A DNA stretch of 64,000 nt, taken from positions 1 to 64,000 of the forward strand of contig JAUIIL010000004.1 of assembly GCA_030431635.1 (NCBI GenBank). Reading direction: 5' to 3'. Positions 8,154-16,475 of this stretch are shown piece by piece. Under the pieces are notes generated by a model. That model was given only the letters and a program-made list of their open reading frames with translations, did not search any database and was not told where the DNA came from. A program made the translations under genes and the position numbers. Within the stretch, counting starts at the first letter, position 1; the number at the start of each line of letters is the position of its first letter. The stretch comes from Bacteriovoracia bacterium (GTDB lineage Bacteria; Bdellovibrionota; Bacteriovoracia; Bacteriovoracales; Bacteriovoracaceae).

Positions 8154-9113
8154 ATGAGAATTTTATTTTTTCTTTTTACTTTAACGATTTGTCTGAATGC
8201 TTCAGCAGCGAAGTTAAAACTTGCAGTGCTTGCTCCAGAAGGAACGGCTTGGGCCAATTCTTTGAAAAAAATGACGAAAGAAATTAAAAAAGCCACTAAT
8301 GATAAAATTAAATTAAAAGTATACTACGGTGGAGTCGCTGGAGATGAGTCTGATGTTCTTCGAAAAATTCGAGTAGGTCAATTACATGGAGGTTTTTTCA
8401 CAGGAAAAACTTTGGGTGAAATCTATTCAGATATTAGGGCCATTGAGGTTCCTTTTACTTTCCATCATCAAAGAGAAAAGGCTTGGGAAAAACTTGAGCA
8501 AATGAGCTCTTACTTTAATGAAGGGCTTAGAAAAAATGGTTTTGAAAATCTAGGTTTTTATGAAATTGGACAGGTCTATGTTGTTTCTACAAAAAAAGTC
8601 TCTAATCTAGAACAGCTTAAAGGGGTAAAAATCTGGGCCTGGGAAGGAGATAAGTTAGTCAAGGCCATGGTTGATTCATTAGGATTAGTTTCTGTTCCTT
8701 TGGCCTTGCCGGATGTTCTTTCTTCTTTATCAACTGGTATCATTGAAGCCGCCTATGCTCCTGCAACCGGGGTGATTGCCCTGCAATGGCAGACAAGAAT
8801 TAAATACTTAATTGATTATCCCGTCGCTTTCTCGGTTGGTGCGCTTCTTATTGATAACAAAAATTGGAAGAAAATCGACCCTCAAAACCAAAAGATTATT
8901 AAAGAGATTGCTCAAAAATATATTAGTGAAACAAATAAGCAAATGATTAGCGATAATGAACAGGCACTTGCTATTATGAAGAAAAGTGGTGTTGAATTTG
9001 TGGCCTTCCCTCAAAGCGATATTGCAAAGAGTAAGCCCATTAGAAGCGATGTTGTTAAAAGAATTCAAGGAAGTGTTGTTTCAAAAGCAGCTTTAAGTAA
9101 ATTAGGTATATAA
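8154..9113 (+). CDS. TRAP transporter substrate-binding protein (DctP/TatP type)
   Basis: This periplasmic solute receptor of about 320 aa has signal peptide MRILFFLFTLTICLNASA. DctP family features include LAPEGTAWANSLKKM near the N-terminus, then GGVAGDESDVLRKIRVGQLHGG, EVPFTF, and LPDVLSSLSTGIIEAAYAP. The ATG at 8154 was chosen because AAGGA at 8142-8146 is 7 nt away; an ATG at 8148 is too close. The strand 'LKGVKIWAWEGD' has Trp where most DctP proteins carry the carboxylate-binding Arg (G.KiR), so the ligand may not be an ordinary C4-dicarboxylate or sialic acid. TatP proteins of TPAT systems show the same departure. Confidence 0.9.
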   Translation: MRILFFLFTLTICLNASAAKLKLAVLAPEGTAWANSLKKMTKEIKKATNDKIKLKVYYGGVAGDESDVLRKIRVGQLHGGFFTGKTLGEIYSDIRAIEVPFTFHHQREKAWEKLEQMSSYFNEGLRKNGFENLGFYEIGQVYVVSTKKVSNLEQLKGVKIWAWEGDKLVKAMVDSLGLVSVPLALPDVLSSLSTGIIEAAYAPATGVIALQWQTRIKYLIDYPVAFSVGALLIDNKNWKKIDPQNQKIIKEIAQKYISETNKQMISDNEQALAIMKKSGVEFVAFPQSDIAKSKPIRSDVVKRIQGSVVSKAALSKLGI

Positions 9114-9117
9114 GAAA

Positions 9118-9594
9118 ATGCTAAAAAAGCTAGATAATTTCATTGAAAAAACAACGATAGTACTTCTTCTCATAAGTTTGAGCGCTATCATTTTTTATTC
9201 TGTTTTAGAAATTATTCTAAGACAGTTTCAAGTGACTTATCTGTGGATTGGATCTTTGGTTAGGCATCTGGTCTTTCTCTGTTCTTTTTTAGGGGCAGCT
9301 CTAGCAACTGGTAGTGATAAACATATCAAAATAGATATCATTTCTAAAATTGTGAAACCAGAAAGTAGGGCGTATCTGTTCATTGACTCTTTAGTTTTAC
9401 TTGTAACGACATTAGTTTGTATTTGGCTAAGTAGTGCAGCCTTTGATTTTTTTCAATCGGAAATGAAATATGGGAAAGAGATTTTTTGGGGGCTTCACTC
9501 TTCATACCTCACTTTTATTATTCCTTTTGGCTTTGTTTTAATTAGTTTTCGTTTTTTCTATCAGTGGAGTAAACAGGTGAGAAAGCTCCTATGA
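9118..9594 (+). CDS. dctQ: TRAP transporter small membrane subunit (DctQ type)
   Basis: This 158-aa inner-membrane protein has four predicted helices (about residues 13-34, 46-65, 87-108 and 129-150). It carries the DctQ pattern of a long first helix, then 'R.FQVTYLWIGSLVRHLVFLCSFLGAALATGSDKHIKIDI', where the W..E/G.....F..G......HI.ID arrangement is conserved. Together with DctM it forms the Na+-coupled permease. Its TGA overlaps the ATGATG start of dctM by 4 bp, indicating translational coupling. Confidence 0.9.
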   Translation: MLKKLDNFIEKTTIVLLLISLSAIIFYSVLEIILRQFQVTYLWIGSLVRHLVFLCSFLGAALATGSDKHIKIDIISKIVKPESRAYLFIDSLVLLVTTLVCIWLSSAAFDFFQSEMKYGKEIFWGLHSSYLTFIIPFGFVLISFRFFYQWSKQVRKLL

Positions 9595-10847
9595 TGTCTT
9601 TAATCGTTATTCTTATTCTCTTGCTAGCTCTCTTGGGAATGCCACTATTTGCGGTGATGGGCTCTATCGGACTTATTGCATTTTATCAGCAAGAGATAGC
9701 CACCTCTGCTGTTATTGTTGAAATTTATAGACTCACTTCATCACCGACTTTAGTTTCTATTCCGTTGTTTACTTTTGCTGGCTTTGTTTTGGCAGAATCA
9801 AAGACTCCTAAACGCTTACTTGATTTAAGTAACGCATTGTTTGGATGGCTTCCTGGTGGAACCGCAATTATGTCGCTAGTTCTTTGCGCTTTCTTTACGG
9901 CTTTTACTGGAGCTTCTGGAGTAACGATAGTGGCCCTTGGTGGACTCCTTTATCCTATTTTAATGGAGAAGGGTTATGATGAGAAATTTACCCTTGGTTT
10001 AATTACTTCATCTGGCTCTCTAGGATTGTTGTTTCCTCCAAGCCTTCCATTAATCCTTTATGGGATTGTGGCCAAAGTTCCTATTGATAATCTTTTCAAG
10101 GCAGGAATTGTTCCAGGAATTCTTATTATCATTATTTTGGCTGGTTATTCTATTTTAAAGTCTAAAGGCAATGCTTCTAGAATTCCTTTTAACTTCAATC
10201 AACTCAAACTCTCTCTCTACCAATCTCGCTTTGAAATTCCTCTGCCTATTCTCATTTTAGGGGGGATTTATGGTGGGATTATTACGGTGACTGAGGCAGC
10301 AACTCTGACGGTTGTTTATGTTCTTATAGTTGAAGTTCTTCTTTATAAAGACTTAAGTTTCAAAAAAGATATTCCAAAGCTCACTGTTGAATCAATGACC
10401 TTAGTTGGAGCTATCTTACTTATTCTAAGCTGTGCTATGGGGTTAACAAACTATCTGGTTGATGAAGAAGTTCCTATGCAGATTTTAGAATTCTTAAGAA
10501 ATTATATTGATAGTCGTTTTGTTTTTCTTTTGTTCTTAAACTTCTTCCTTCTTATTGTTGGAAGTTTGATGGACATCTTCAGTGCTATCATTGTGGTTGT
10601 TCCTCTTCTGCTTCCTGTGGCCCAAGAGTTTCAGGTGCATCCTATTCATATGGCCATGATTTTTCTAACCAACTTAGAAATTGGTTATATCACTCCACCA
10701 ATTGGACTTAATTTATTTATCAGCAGCTTTAGATTTAATAGAAGTGTTTTAGAGCTTTATAAGGCCACGTTTGTTTATTTATTATTACTTGTTGTTGCAC
10801 TTCTCATCATTACTTATATTCCATGGTTAAGTTTATTCTGGTTCTGA
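9591..10847 (+). CDS. dctM: TRAP transporter large membrane subunit (DctM type)
   Basis: This 418-aa multi-spanning permease has about 12 hydrophobic segments. Family signatures are IPLFTFAGFVLAESKTPKRLL near residue 55, the GASGVTIVALGGLLYPILMEKGYDEKFTLGLITSSGSLGLLFPPSLPLILYG region around residues 105-155, and the C-terminal LEIGYITPPIGLNLFISS loop, which is the second scoop motif involved in Na+ and substrate binding. It couples to the binding protein and DctQ to import a solute with Na+. Its 3' end overlaps the following secreted gene by 25 bp. Confidence 0.95.
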   Translation: MMSLIVILILLLALLGMPLFAVMGSIGLIAFYQQEIATSAVIVEIYRLTSSPTLVSIPLFTFAGFVLAESKTPKRLLDLSNALFGWLPGGTAIMSLVLCAFFTAFTGASGVTIVALGGLLYPILMEKGYDEKFTLGLITSSGSLGLLFPPSLPLILYGIVAKVPIDNLFKAGIVPGILIIIILAGYSILKSKGNASRIPFNFNQLKLSLYQSRFEIPLPILILGGIYGGIITVTEAATLTVVYVLIVEVLLYKDLSFKKDIPKLTVESMTLVGAILLILSCAMGLTNYLVDEEVPMQILEFLRNYIDSRFVFLLFLNFFLLIVGSLMDIFSAIIVVVPLLLPVAQEFQVHPIHMAMIFLTNLEIGYITPPIGLNLFISSFRFNRSVLELYKATFVYLLLLVVALLIITYIPWLSLFWF

Positions 10848-12364
10848 TTTTATTAATGGCTTTTGCCCTCAAGGCAAAAGAGCTAAATCCGTACTACTCG
10901 TCATTAATGGGAGAAAGTGACTTTGATATCTATCAAGGTCGGATTGAACCTGCTTTATTTCAAGATCCTTATTTAGGAAATGATAAGTTCATCGATGAAA
11001 TTGTAGAGAAGACCTATCCATACCAAAGTATTGAGTATTCTCTTTTTCCTTTAGAAGATTTTTTTAAAAAAGAGTTCACCGCAGGTGCTCTTTGTCCAAA
11101 TGAGCAGTTATCTGAACATCTTGCTTTCATTCATTATGCTTACCGTTTGATTAATTTAAGTTATTTGGCAGAGGCCCTCATGCATTATGCCGAAGTCTCC
11201 CAAAAGATTGAGTCCTTGAAAAATTGTCATATTGATTTGGAAGAATTACTCAAGAGTTGTCGTCCTCAAAACTCTCAAATGAAGAACTTTATTAAAAAAG
11301 CTTCTTTTCAAGCAAGACAAATTAAGGATGAGCAATGGGTGAAAGTCAGTGAATTTAGAGACCCTAACCAAATTTCTAAGGAGAGTTATCAAAAGAACTA
11401 TTTGTATGGCAAAAGAATTCTGGCCCTTTGCCAAGAGAAAGAGTGCCATCAAAGTTTTCAAGATAATATGAATCAGGTTTGTTCATTAGATAAAGAACTT
11501 TTTTTATCGATTTGCTCAGAACAAGATCATTTCTGGGGGATGAGTTGGGTAAGTTACCCTTATCATCTCTTAAGTGAGTCTCATATTACTGAAAACTTCT
11601 CTGACTCCAAAACGGGGCAAGGTTGTATGAGAAGGTTTTCTGAAATTTTCAAAGACAAAGAGAATAAAAATTCTCAATTATCTCACCTTTATCCGCTAGT
11701 CCAAGAGCATGTCAAAGAAAAATTTGGTGAACGTTTTATTCAAGGAAGACTTTTTCTTGCTGGCTCTTTGAAAAAATATGATGAGCAAGGGCTTAAAGAT
11801 ATATTCTTCTCAAATACTGAGAAAAAAGAAGAATCAAAACCAAAGGTAGAAAACAAAGTGGCCCAACAAGTACCTGAAATAAAGAAAACAGTGATGCCTC
11901 AAAAAAAGAAAGCTGAACTTAAAGTTCCAGCAGAAGCGTTGCCTCCCCCGAAGAAAGTCGTGAAAAGAAAGAGTGCTTTTGAAGAATCAGTGGAAAACTT
12001 AGAGAAGTTAGATTTAGAGAAAGCACAAGTAGATATGATTCGTTTTAAATATGACTTTGTTTTTACACAAAAGCTTATTGAGTCATTAAAGACTCCTCTT
12101 CAAAAGTTCATGAAACAAAACTCAATTAGAGAGATGAAAAAGTTTGATCAATTAGGAACTGTCAAAGGTCCAGTGCCTCTTCTGTTTGTTAAGTATATGA
12201 TTGATACAAATAATCATCAGGGGCTTTATAATCTTATTCTTGTTCTGGGAAATAAGTTCTATGTGAAAAATAATTTGGAAGGAAAAGAGAATTTAGTTCG
12301 TCAGGTGGAACTAAGTAATAATAGTGAGACGAACTATAAGTGGCAAATTACTGTTGTTAAATAA
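10823..12364 (+). CDS. Secreted protein of unknown function, fifth gene of the TRAP operon, 513 aa
   Basis: No family recognised. A signal peptide (VKFILVLILLMAFALKA) is followed by a cysteine-containing domain (CPNEQ, NCHID, SCRPQ, CQEKECHQ, VCSLD, SICSEQ, GCMRR) with at least eight cysteines between residues 90 and 275. A Lys/Pro/Glu-rich linker covers about residues 330-385, and a short C-terminal domain of about 110 residues follows. The ATG overlaps the end of dctM by 25 bp in another frame, so translation is probably coupled. The cysteines fit an oxidising periplasm. Membership in the TRAP operon is inferred from the overlap only; a role in transport is unproven. Confidence 0.7.
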   Translation: MVKFILVLILLMAFALKAKELNPYYSSLMGESDFDIYQGRIEPALFQDPYLGNDKFIDEIVEKTYPYQSIEYSLFPLEDFFKKEFTAGALCPNEQLSEHLAFIHYAYRLINLSYLAEALMHYAEVSQKIESLKNCHIDLEELLKSCRPQNSQMKNFIKKASFQARQIKDEQWVKVSEFRDPNQISKESYQKNYLYGKRILALCQEKECHQSFQDNMNQVCSLDKELFLSICSEQDHFWGMSWVSYPYHLLSESHITENFSDSKTGQGCMRRFSEIFKDKENKNSQLSHLYPLVQEHVKEKFGERFIQGRLFLAGSLKKYDEQGLKDIFFSNTEKKEESKPKVENKVAQQVPEIKKTVMPQKKKAELKVPAEALPPPKKVVKRKSAFEESVENLEKLDLEKAQVDMIRFKYDFVFTQKLIESLKTPLQKFMKQNSIREMKKFDQLGTVKGPVPLLFVKYMIDTNNHQGLYNLILVLGNKFYVKNNLEGKENLVRQVELSNNSETNYKWQITVVK

Positions 12365-12542
12365 GTAAGTTCTAGATTCTCTAGGACCTGAGAAAGAAAA
12401 ATTCAGATTCAGCTGCTTGAAATTAAGAGTTTTCATCAACAATAGAAGATCGGACTCTCTAATAGATAAGGTTGTTTTGTTTACTGGTCATCAGGGGGCC
12501 AAGGATCCTGGGTTCTGGTTTAACCGGTAAATAAGAACTTCT

Positions 12543-12737
12543 ATGAGTGTGTGTTTAAATCTAGCAGAAGGAAATAATAGAAATGGACTCAAAGATAGAA
12601 AGAAGTTTTTTAATATTGCACTTACCTCTCATAGAGAAGTTCAAGCTTTAATTGAGATGGAGGAGCTTAGTGAATTAACAAAGTTAGCTGATATCGGAGT
12701 TCAACTGTATCTGCTTCACCAAAACTGTCCACTGTGA
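12543..12737 (+). pseudogene. 5'-truncated S23/four-helix-bundle protein (23S rRNA-intervening-sequence type)
   Basis: The 64 residues beginning SVCLNLAEGNNRNGLKDRKKFF and continuing to REVQALIEMEEL match the middle and third helix of the 'four helix bundle protein' family (SiPsNiAEG..R....dF..fl.iA.gS..E...l). Complete members have about 110-130 residues and start with a helix about 30-40 residues upstream of the NxAEG motif. Here an in-frame TAA at 12528 lies only 5 codons upstream and the first helix is not found in the other frames nearby. It is therefore read as a remnant rather than a complete gene. Confidence 0.6.
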
Positions 12738-12781
12738 TTTGATTCTGGTACTGGTTCTGAAAACCAAGGGCCTTTTTATTT

Positions 12782-13399
12782 TCAGTTAACTTCAAACCAC
12801 TTGGCTTGCACAAAATAGGCCTGAGATTTTTGGGCCGCTTCTAAACCTGCTGGCGAATCTTCAATAATAAGACTCTCACTCGTAGAAACCCCTAAGGCTT
12901 CCATAGCTTTAAGATAGGGCATAGGATCGGGTTTATTAAGAGGAGTATCTTCACGAGTGAGAACTAGTTGAAAAAAAGGTGATACCTTCTCTTGTTCTAA
13001 AAGCATTGTTGTGACTTTCTTCTCACTTGAAGTCACAAGGCCGAGTTTTAAACTAGCTTTCATACATTCATCTAAGAGCTCACGCATCTCTTTTTTTAAC
13101 AGCGTTTCTGAACGAAGGAAGTTGATACAAAAGCGATTTTTTTTCTTTAAAAAGATATCAAGAGGGATGGAGCAAGAGAGTTTTTGGTGGACTTGTTCAT
13201 CAGAGTCTCCTGCAAAATCAGACATGAGATCTTTCCAGTTTTTCTCTATTCCAATTTCTTTTAGAACTTCCCTCAGGGCCAGGGCGTGGTGTTTTTCTGT
13301 TGGAAAAAGTGTGCCATCCATATCAAAAAAAATGGCCTTAATAGTGGGAAAAAGAGCTAGTAATGTGCCTAATTTGGGTATAGATGTTAAAACTTGCAT
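12782..13399 (-). CDS. HAD-superfamily hydrolase, beta-phosphoglucomutase/phosphatase-like
   Basis: This 205-aa cytoplasmic phosphatase-type enzyme has motif I FFDMDGTLFPT (nucleophile Asp of DxDGT) near residue 26, motif II LVTSS near residue 123, Lys of motif III around TPLNKPDPMPY, and motif IV as IIEDSPAGLEAA. The helical cap between residues 38 and 105 and the KPDP..Y and EDS.AG signatures place it with subfamily IA (Gph/beta-PGM/YniC-like). Substrate cannot be read from the sequence. The first ATG has a good AAGGA site on the minus strand, so the 18-residue N-terminal lead is probably real. It is convergent with the S23 remnant. Confidence 0.85.
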   Translation of the reverse strand: MQVLTSIPKLGTLLALFPTIKAIFFDMDGTLFPTEKHHALALREVLKEIGIEKNWKDLMSDFAGDSDEQVHQKLSCSIPLDIFLKKKNRFCINFLRSETLLKKEMRELLDECMKASLKLGLVTSSEKKVTTMLLEQEKVSPFFQLVLTREDTPLNKPDPMPYLKAMEALGVSTSESLIIEDSPAGLEAAQKSQAYFVQAKWFEVN

Positions 13400-13460
13400 T
13401 TTTTTCCTTATATGGTGGCCTATTTCTCTATGATAAAATAATTCGTGAGGTAAGAATAGT

Positions 13461-13799
13461 ATGAGATTAGATTTTCAGGGCAATGAGGCAGTATCAAGCA
13501 CACCAAGAAAGGGCAAGGGCCCAGATGCTCCTCGATCTCAGAAGAAAGAGCTCTCTCCCGATGAAATCAGGGCGAAAATAATGGCCCATAAGCAAAAGAC
13601 TGCTGGCCCGAGTACGAAGGTTGATTTAAGCGATAAGGTAAAGCAAAAAGTCGAAGTTAAGGAATCAATAGGGGATCTTAATCCAAATAACCCCAGTGAT
13701 CCTCAAACCTTAGATAGGGTTCGTGGGGCCCTAGATATGAATCTTGTTAATTTTTCAGACAAAGAAAGAGAAGTTCTAGAAAAAATTCTTAATAAATAA
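13461..13799 (+). CDS. Small hydrophilic hypothetical protein, 112 aa
   Basis: No family recognised. The N-terminal 60 residues are Lys/Pro/Ser-rich and probably disordered; the C-terminus (DPQTLDRVRGALDMNLVNFSDKEREVLEKILNK) looks like two short helices. There is no signal peptide or membrane segment. GAGGTAAGA precedes the ATG, which supports a real gene. An anti-sigma FlgM-like protein has a comparable layout but I see no convincing sequence match. Confidence 0.65.
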   Translation: MRLDFQGNEAVSSTPRKGKGPDAPRSQKKELSPDEIRAKIMAHKQKTAGPSTKVDLSDKVKQKVEVKESIGDLNPNNPSDPQTLDRVRGALDMNLVNFSDKEREVLEKILNK

Positions 13800-13859
13800 T
13801 CTCATTTACTTGATGCTCCCTGATAAAAAAGGTAAAAAATCTTAAAAACAGAGGTTACC

Positions 13860-15575
13860 TTGTCGAGTCAAAAAAAGAGCTTTCTTGGCCATCTCATAAT
13901 GGAATCAGAGGCCTATAAAAATATCGAAGATATTGAGAAATTAGTTGAAAATTCCATGGATCTCTCTGTGGTTCCTCTTCAGCCGCTTTATTTATGTATT
14001 AGAGGTACTTCTCAAGATTATTTGGCTTCTATTCTACCTAAGCTGAGTAAAAAGCAAAGAAGTGCTCTCATTGATATTGACTCTTGGAGCAAAGATAATT
14101 TGGAGTTAAATTCTTTTTCTTTTTGGTTAGAGACTTACTCTAAATGCCAAAAACTCGATATTGTGAAAGAGTTTGTTTCCTCTCAAGATTTTTTTCTTTT
14201 CCTTAAAGGGCAATTTAATATCGCAACATTTGATTTGGAAGACCCACATTACCCAGAGCATGACAATTTTTTTGTTACTGATGATAATCAATTTCTTTTT
14301 GAGTTTAATAAAGACTTCAACCAGGCTAGAGAAACTCAGTATCTGGTTAAGGTTTACTACTCTGTTTTTGGAACGGAAGAGGCTTCTTTTAATCTTCTAC
14401 AGCTCATCAACGAGCCTTTCTTTACTATGCAAGAAGAAGTCTATGAAAACCGCGTCTCTAGGATTAGAGACTTTGGGTTTGTCGATTATTTTGACTCTCT
14501 AGTTTTTAGAAGCGCTTTTGCCTCTATTAAAGAACTCGATAAGTTTATTCAAAATAAAGTTCAGGTAACAGGGGATTTAGACGCTCACAATAAAAATCAA
14601 ACTCTTCACCGCTCAAGTCTAATGTCTTTTAGAAAAGGTCTGGATAATGTTCATGACTCTCTTCTTAATATTAAAGAAGAGAAAAGAAGAGATTACTTAC
14701 AATTTAACTTCGTGCGCTTAATAAATGGGACAATTGCTCTGGATGACTCTCTTAAGAGTGGTTCTCTTGCCATGACTAAAACAGGAGAGAAAACTAAGCA
14801 AAAAATACAGCTAGGCTTTAATTATGTTTTAGAACAATCAAAAGAGAAAAAAAACATTTTTGAGCGATTTGATTTTTCTGATTTGTATAAGATAGGTCAC
14901 TCTCTGCTTTATCTAGGGAAGAAAGGTCTGAAAAAAGATGTTGAGTCCTCATCGTTTAATAGCGATAATTTTGAATTTTTCCTTGGTGCTCATTGGTCTC
15001 AATTTCTACAGCACTCATTTGATGAAGTTATTAAATTTTTTAACCCCGAAACAGAGAATTTTGAAGAACTAGAGCACTACTCTGATTATAAAGTTTGGGT
15101 TGAGCAGTCCCAAACCTTTAGACAATTACTTCCTTTTGTTGAAACCTTTTTTCAAACAATGCAGAATTTATTAAAAGAAGGAAAAATAAATAGTGAATTC
15201 TATCTCAATTATTCCGCTGAAAATATCGATTTCGAAGCGATAGTCTTAAGTAGTTTTGTTAATTATTGCTTGGGGCATTTTGAAAAAGATAATGTGAATA
15301 AAATGGGGCTGACAGTAGAAGAGCTTAAAACGTTTGCCTCAAAATATTTTATTCAAAATAAGAGCGAGTATTACTTTAAAACTCAAAAAGATGCGAAAAC
15401 AAAGAAAAAAATGGAAGAATTTTCTAAACAGTTTGGGTTTCATGTTGTGGATAACTTCAATCAATACTTAGAGCTTATTATTCATCAAAATTTAGATGGA
15501 TATGAATTTGATAGCTTAGAAAATGAGGATTTCAAGCATGTTGGTGGCCCTATATTACTTAATACAAAACAGTAG
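13860..15575 (+). CDS. DUF6178-like cytoplasmic protein, 571 aa
   Basis: This is a large soluble protein without signal peptide or membrane helix. The N-terminal third carries the pattern 'QPLYLCIRGTSQDYLASILPKLS...ALIDIDSWSKDNLEL..FSFWLETY' and 'EHDNFFVTDDNQFLFEF'. This recalls the DUF6178 family of Deltaproteobacteria and relatives (LYy.i...G.....LL.l...eQ...lLDld.W..D......wL); the assignment is from memory of the pattern. Function is unknown. It starts with TTG, with GAGGT 5 bp upstream. It is convergent with the 114-aa gene, with a 2-bp gap. Confidence 0.65.
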   Translation: MSSQKKSFLGHLIMESEAYKNIEDIEKLVENSMDLSVVPLQPLYLCIRGTSQDYLASILPKLSKKQRSALIDIDSWSKDNLELNSFSFWLETYSKCQKLDIVKEFVSSQDFFLFLKGQFNIATFDLEDPHYPEHDNFFVTDDNQFLFEFNKDFNQARETQYLVKVYYSVFGTEEASFNLLQLINEPFFTMQEEVYENRVSRIRDFGFVDYFDSLVFRSAFASIKELDKFIQNKVQVTGDLDAHNKNQTLHRSSLMSFRKGLDNVHDSLLNIKEEKRRDYLQFNFVRLINGTIALDDSLKSGSLAMTKTGEKTKQKIQLGFNYVLEQSKEKKNIFERFDFSDLYKIGHSLLYLGKKGLKKDVESSSFNSDNFEFFLGAHWSQFLQHSFDEVIKFFNPETENFEELEHYSDYKVWVEQSQTFRQLLPFVETFFQTMQNLLKEGKINSEFYLNYSAENIDFEAIVLSSFVNYCLGHFEKDNVNKMGLTVEELKTFASKYFIQNKSEYYFKTQKDAKTKKKMEEFSKQFGFHVVDNFNQYLELIIHQNLDGYEFDSLENEDFKHVGGPILLNTKQ

Positions 15576-15577
15576 AA

Positions 15578-15922
15578 CTAATTAAGCTCTTTAAAATGGT
15601 TTTCAAAAAGTTGTTTTAGATTTTTTTGAAAATCAGAATCCTCTTCTTGAAATCTTTTGTTTAATCGCTCTCTACAAACTCTGTTAAAGCTTTTTTGTTT
15701 TGAAATCAGATCAGAGCTTTGCTGGTATTGGTCCGCATTTTTCATTTTAGAGTGAAAAAACTCAGAGAGCTTAGAGAGTCTTTTCTTTTCATCATCAATA
15801 TAGGAGTTGATTTCAGAGTTAAATTTATTCTTACCCTTCTTTTTTTTCTCTTGGATTTCAGGTTCAAACTCTTCGATGAACTCTTCAAAACCACTTAAAT
15901 CTTCATCATCATCACTCGTCAT
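15578..15922 (-). CDS. Small charged hypothetical protein, 114 aa
   Basis: No family recognised. An acidic start (TSDDDEDLSGFEEFIEEFEPE) is followed by a Lys-rich linker and a helical C-terminal half with a single cysteine (RVCRERLNKRF). It is cytoplasmic by appearance. The ATG directly follows the stop of the 159-aa gene (no gap), so the two genes form a two-gene operon. AAGG lies about 9 bp upstream of the start. Confidence 0.6.
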   Translation of the reverse strand: MTSDDDEDLSGFEEFIEEFEPEIQEKKKKGKNKFNSEINSYIDDEKKRLSKLSEFFHSKMKNADQYQQSSDLISKQKSFNRVCRERLNKRFQEEDSDFQKNLKQLFENHFKELN

Positions 15923-16402
15923 TTAGCGTACCTTAGAAAGGAGTTTTTCTAAAAAATCCCCCTCTTGTGCCAGATTGAAAAGAATCTTGTGCTTTGATGC
16001 AAAATTCTTGGTTTTTTGAATCTGGTCAGAAACATTAGAATTATAAATTTTTTTCTGAAGGATTTTTACTTTATTTAAAGTACTTTGGCCTTTAACGTTA
16101 ATTTTAGTTTCTTTGCGATCAAAGTAGCGAGGAAGATTTTTTAAGTCTGAAATAATTTTGATCTCACCCTTATAGCCGCTCATAGTGGAGAGAGCAAAAA
16201 TAGGATACGGAAACAGACAAGATATCATTGATTCACGTAAAACTTCCTCGATGAGACTAATGGCCTTTGATTCTTCATTTTCTAAATGTGAGACTTTAAA
16301 GACAAGGGGGGCCTTGCCTAGAGGTTGAGATAAAACTAATCGTTTAATGATATTTTTATCAACTTTCTCAATATAGATTTCTTTATAAATAGGTAACTGC
16401 AT
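15923..16402 (-). CDS. Hypothetical protein, 159 aa
   Basis: No family recognised. It is a soluble protein with no signal peptide; the N-terminal half (YKEIYIEKVDKNIIKRLVLSQPLG) looks mixed alpha/beta, and the C-terminal half is Lys-rich and helical. It is the first gene of a pair with the 114-aa protein, divergent from the 229-aa gene upstream of the CpaF-like ATPase. No Shine-Dalgarno site is seen. A TATAAT on the minus strand at 16445-16450 could drive it. Confidence 0.6.
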   Translation of the reverse strand: MQLPIYKEIYIEKVDKNIIKRLVLSQPLGKAPLVFKVSHLENEESKAISLIEEVLRESMISCLFPYPIFALSTMSGYKGEIKIISDLKNLPRYFDRKETKINVKGQSTLNKVKILQKKIYNSNVSDQIQKTKNFASKHKILFNLAQEGDFLEKLLSKVR

Positions 16403-16475
16403 AACTCAAGTTTTTAAATTGTTACTAGTTGTATTTACCTAATGATTATACAATAAAGGAAAGGAAAAAGCGCGA

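Noticed and set aside
12423-12530. Short open frame upstream of the S23 fragment as its missing N-terminus
   Set aside because: It contains no residues resembling the first S23 helix and ends at a stop before the fragment.
12543-12737. Accessory protein (Avd) of a diversity-generating retroelement
   Set aside because: No reverse transcriptase, template repeat or variable repeat is seen nearby; the four-helix fragment alone does not support it.
13461-13799. FlgM anti-sigma factor
   Set aside because: Size and C-terminal helices are similar but no sequence signature matches, and no flagellar gene is nearby.
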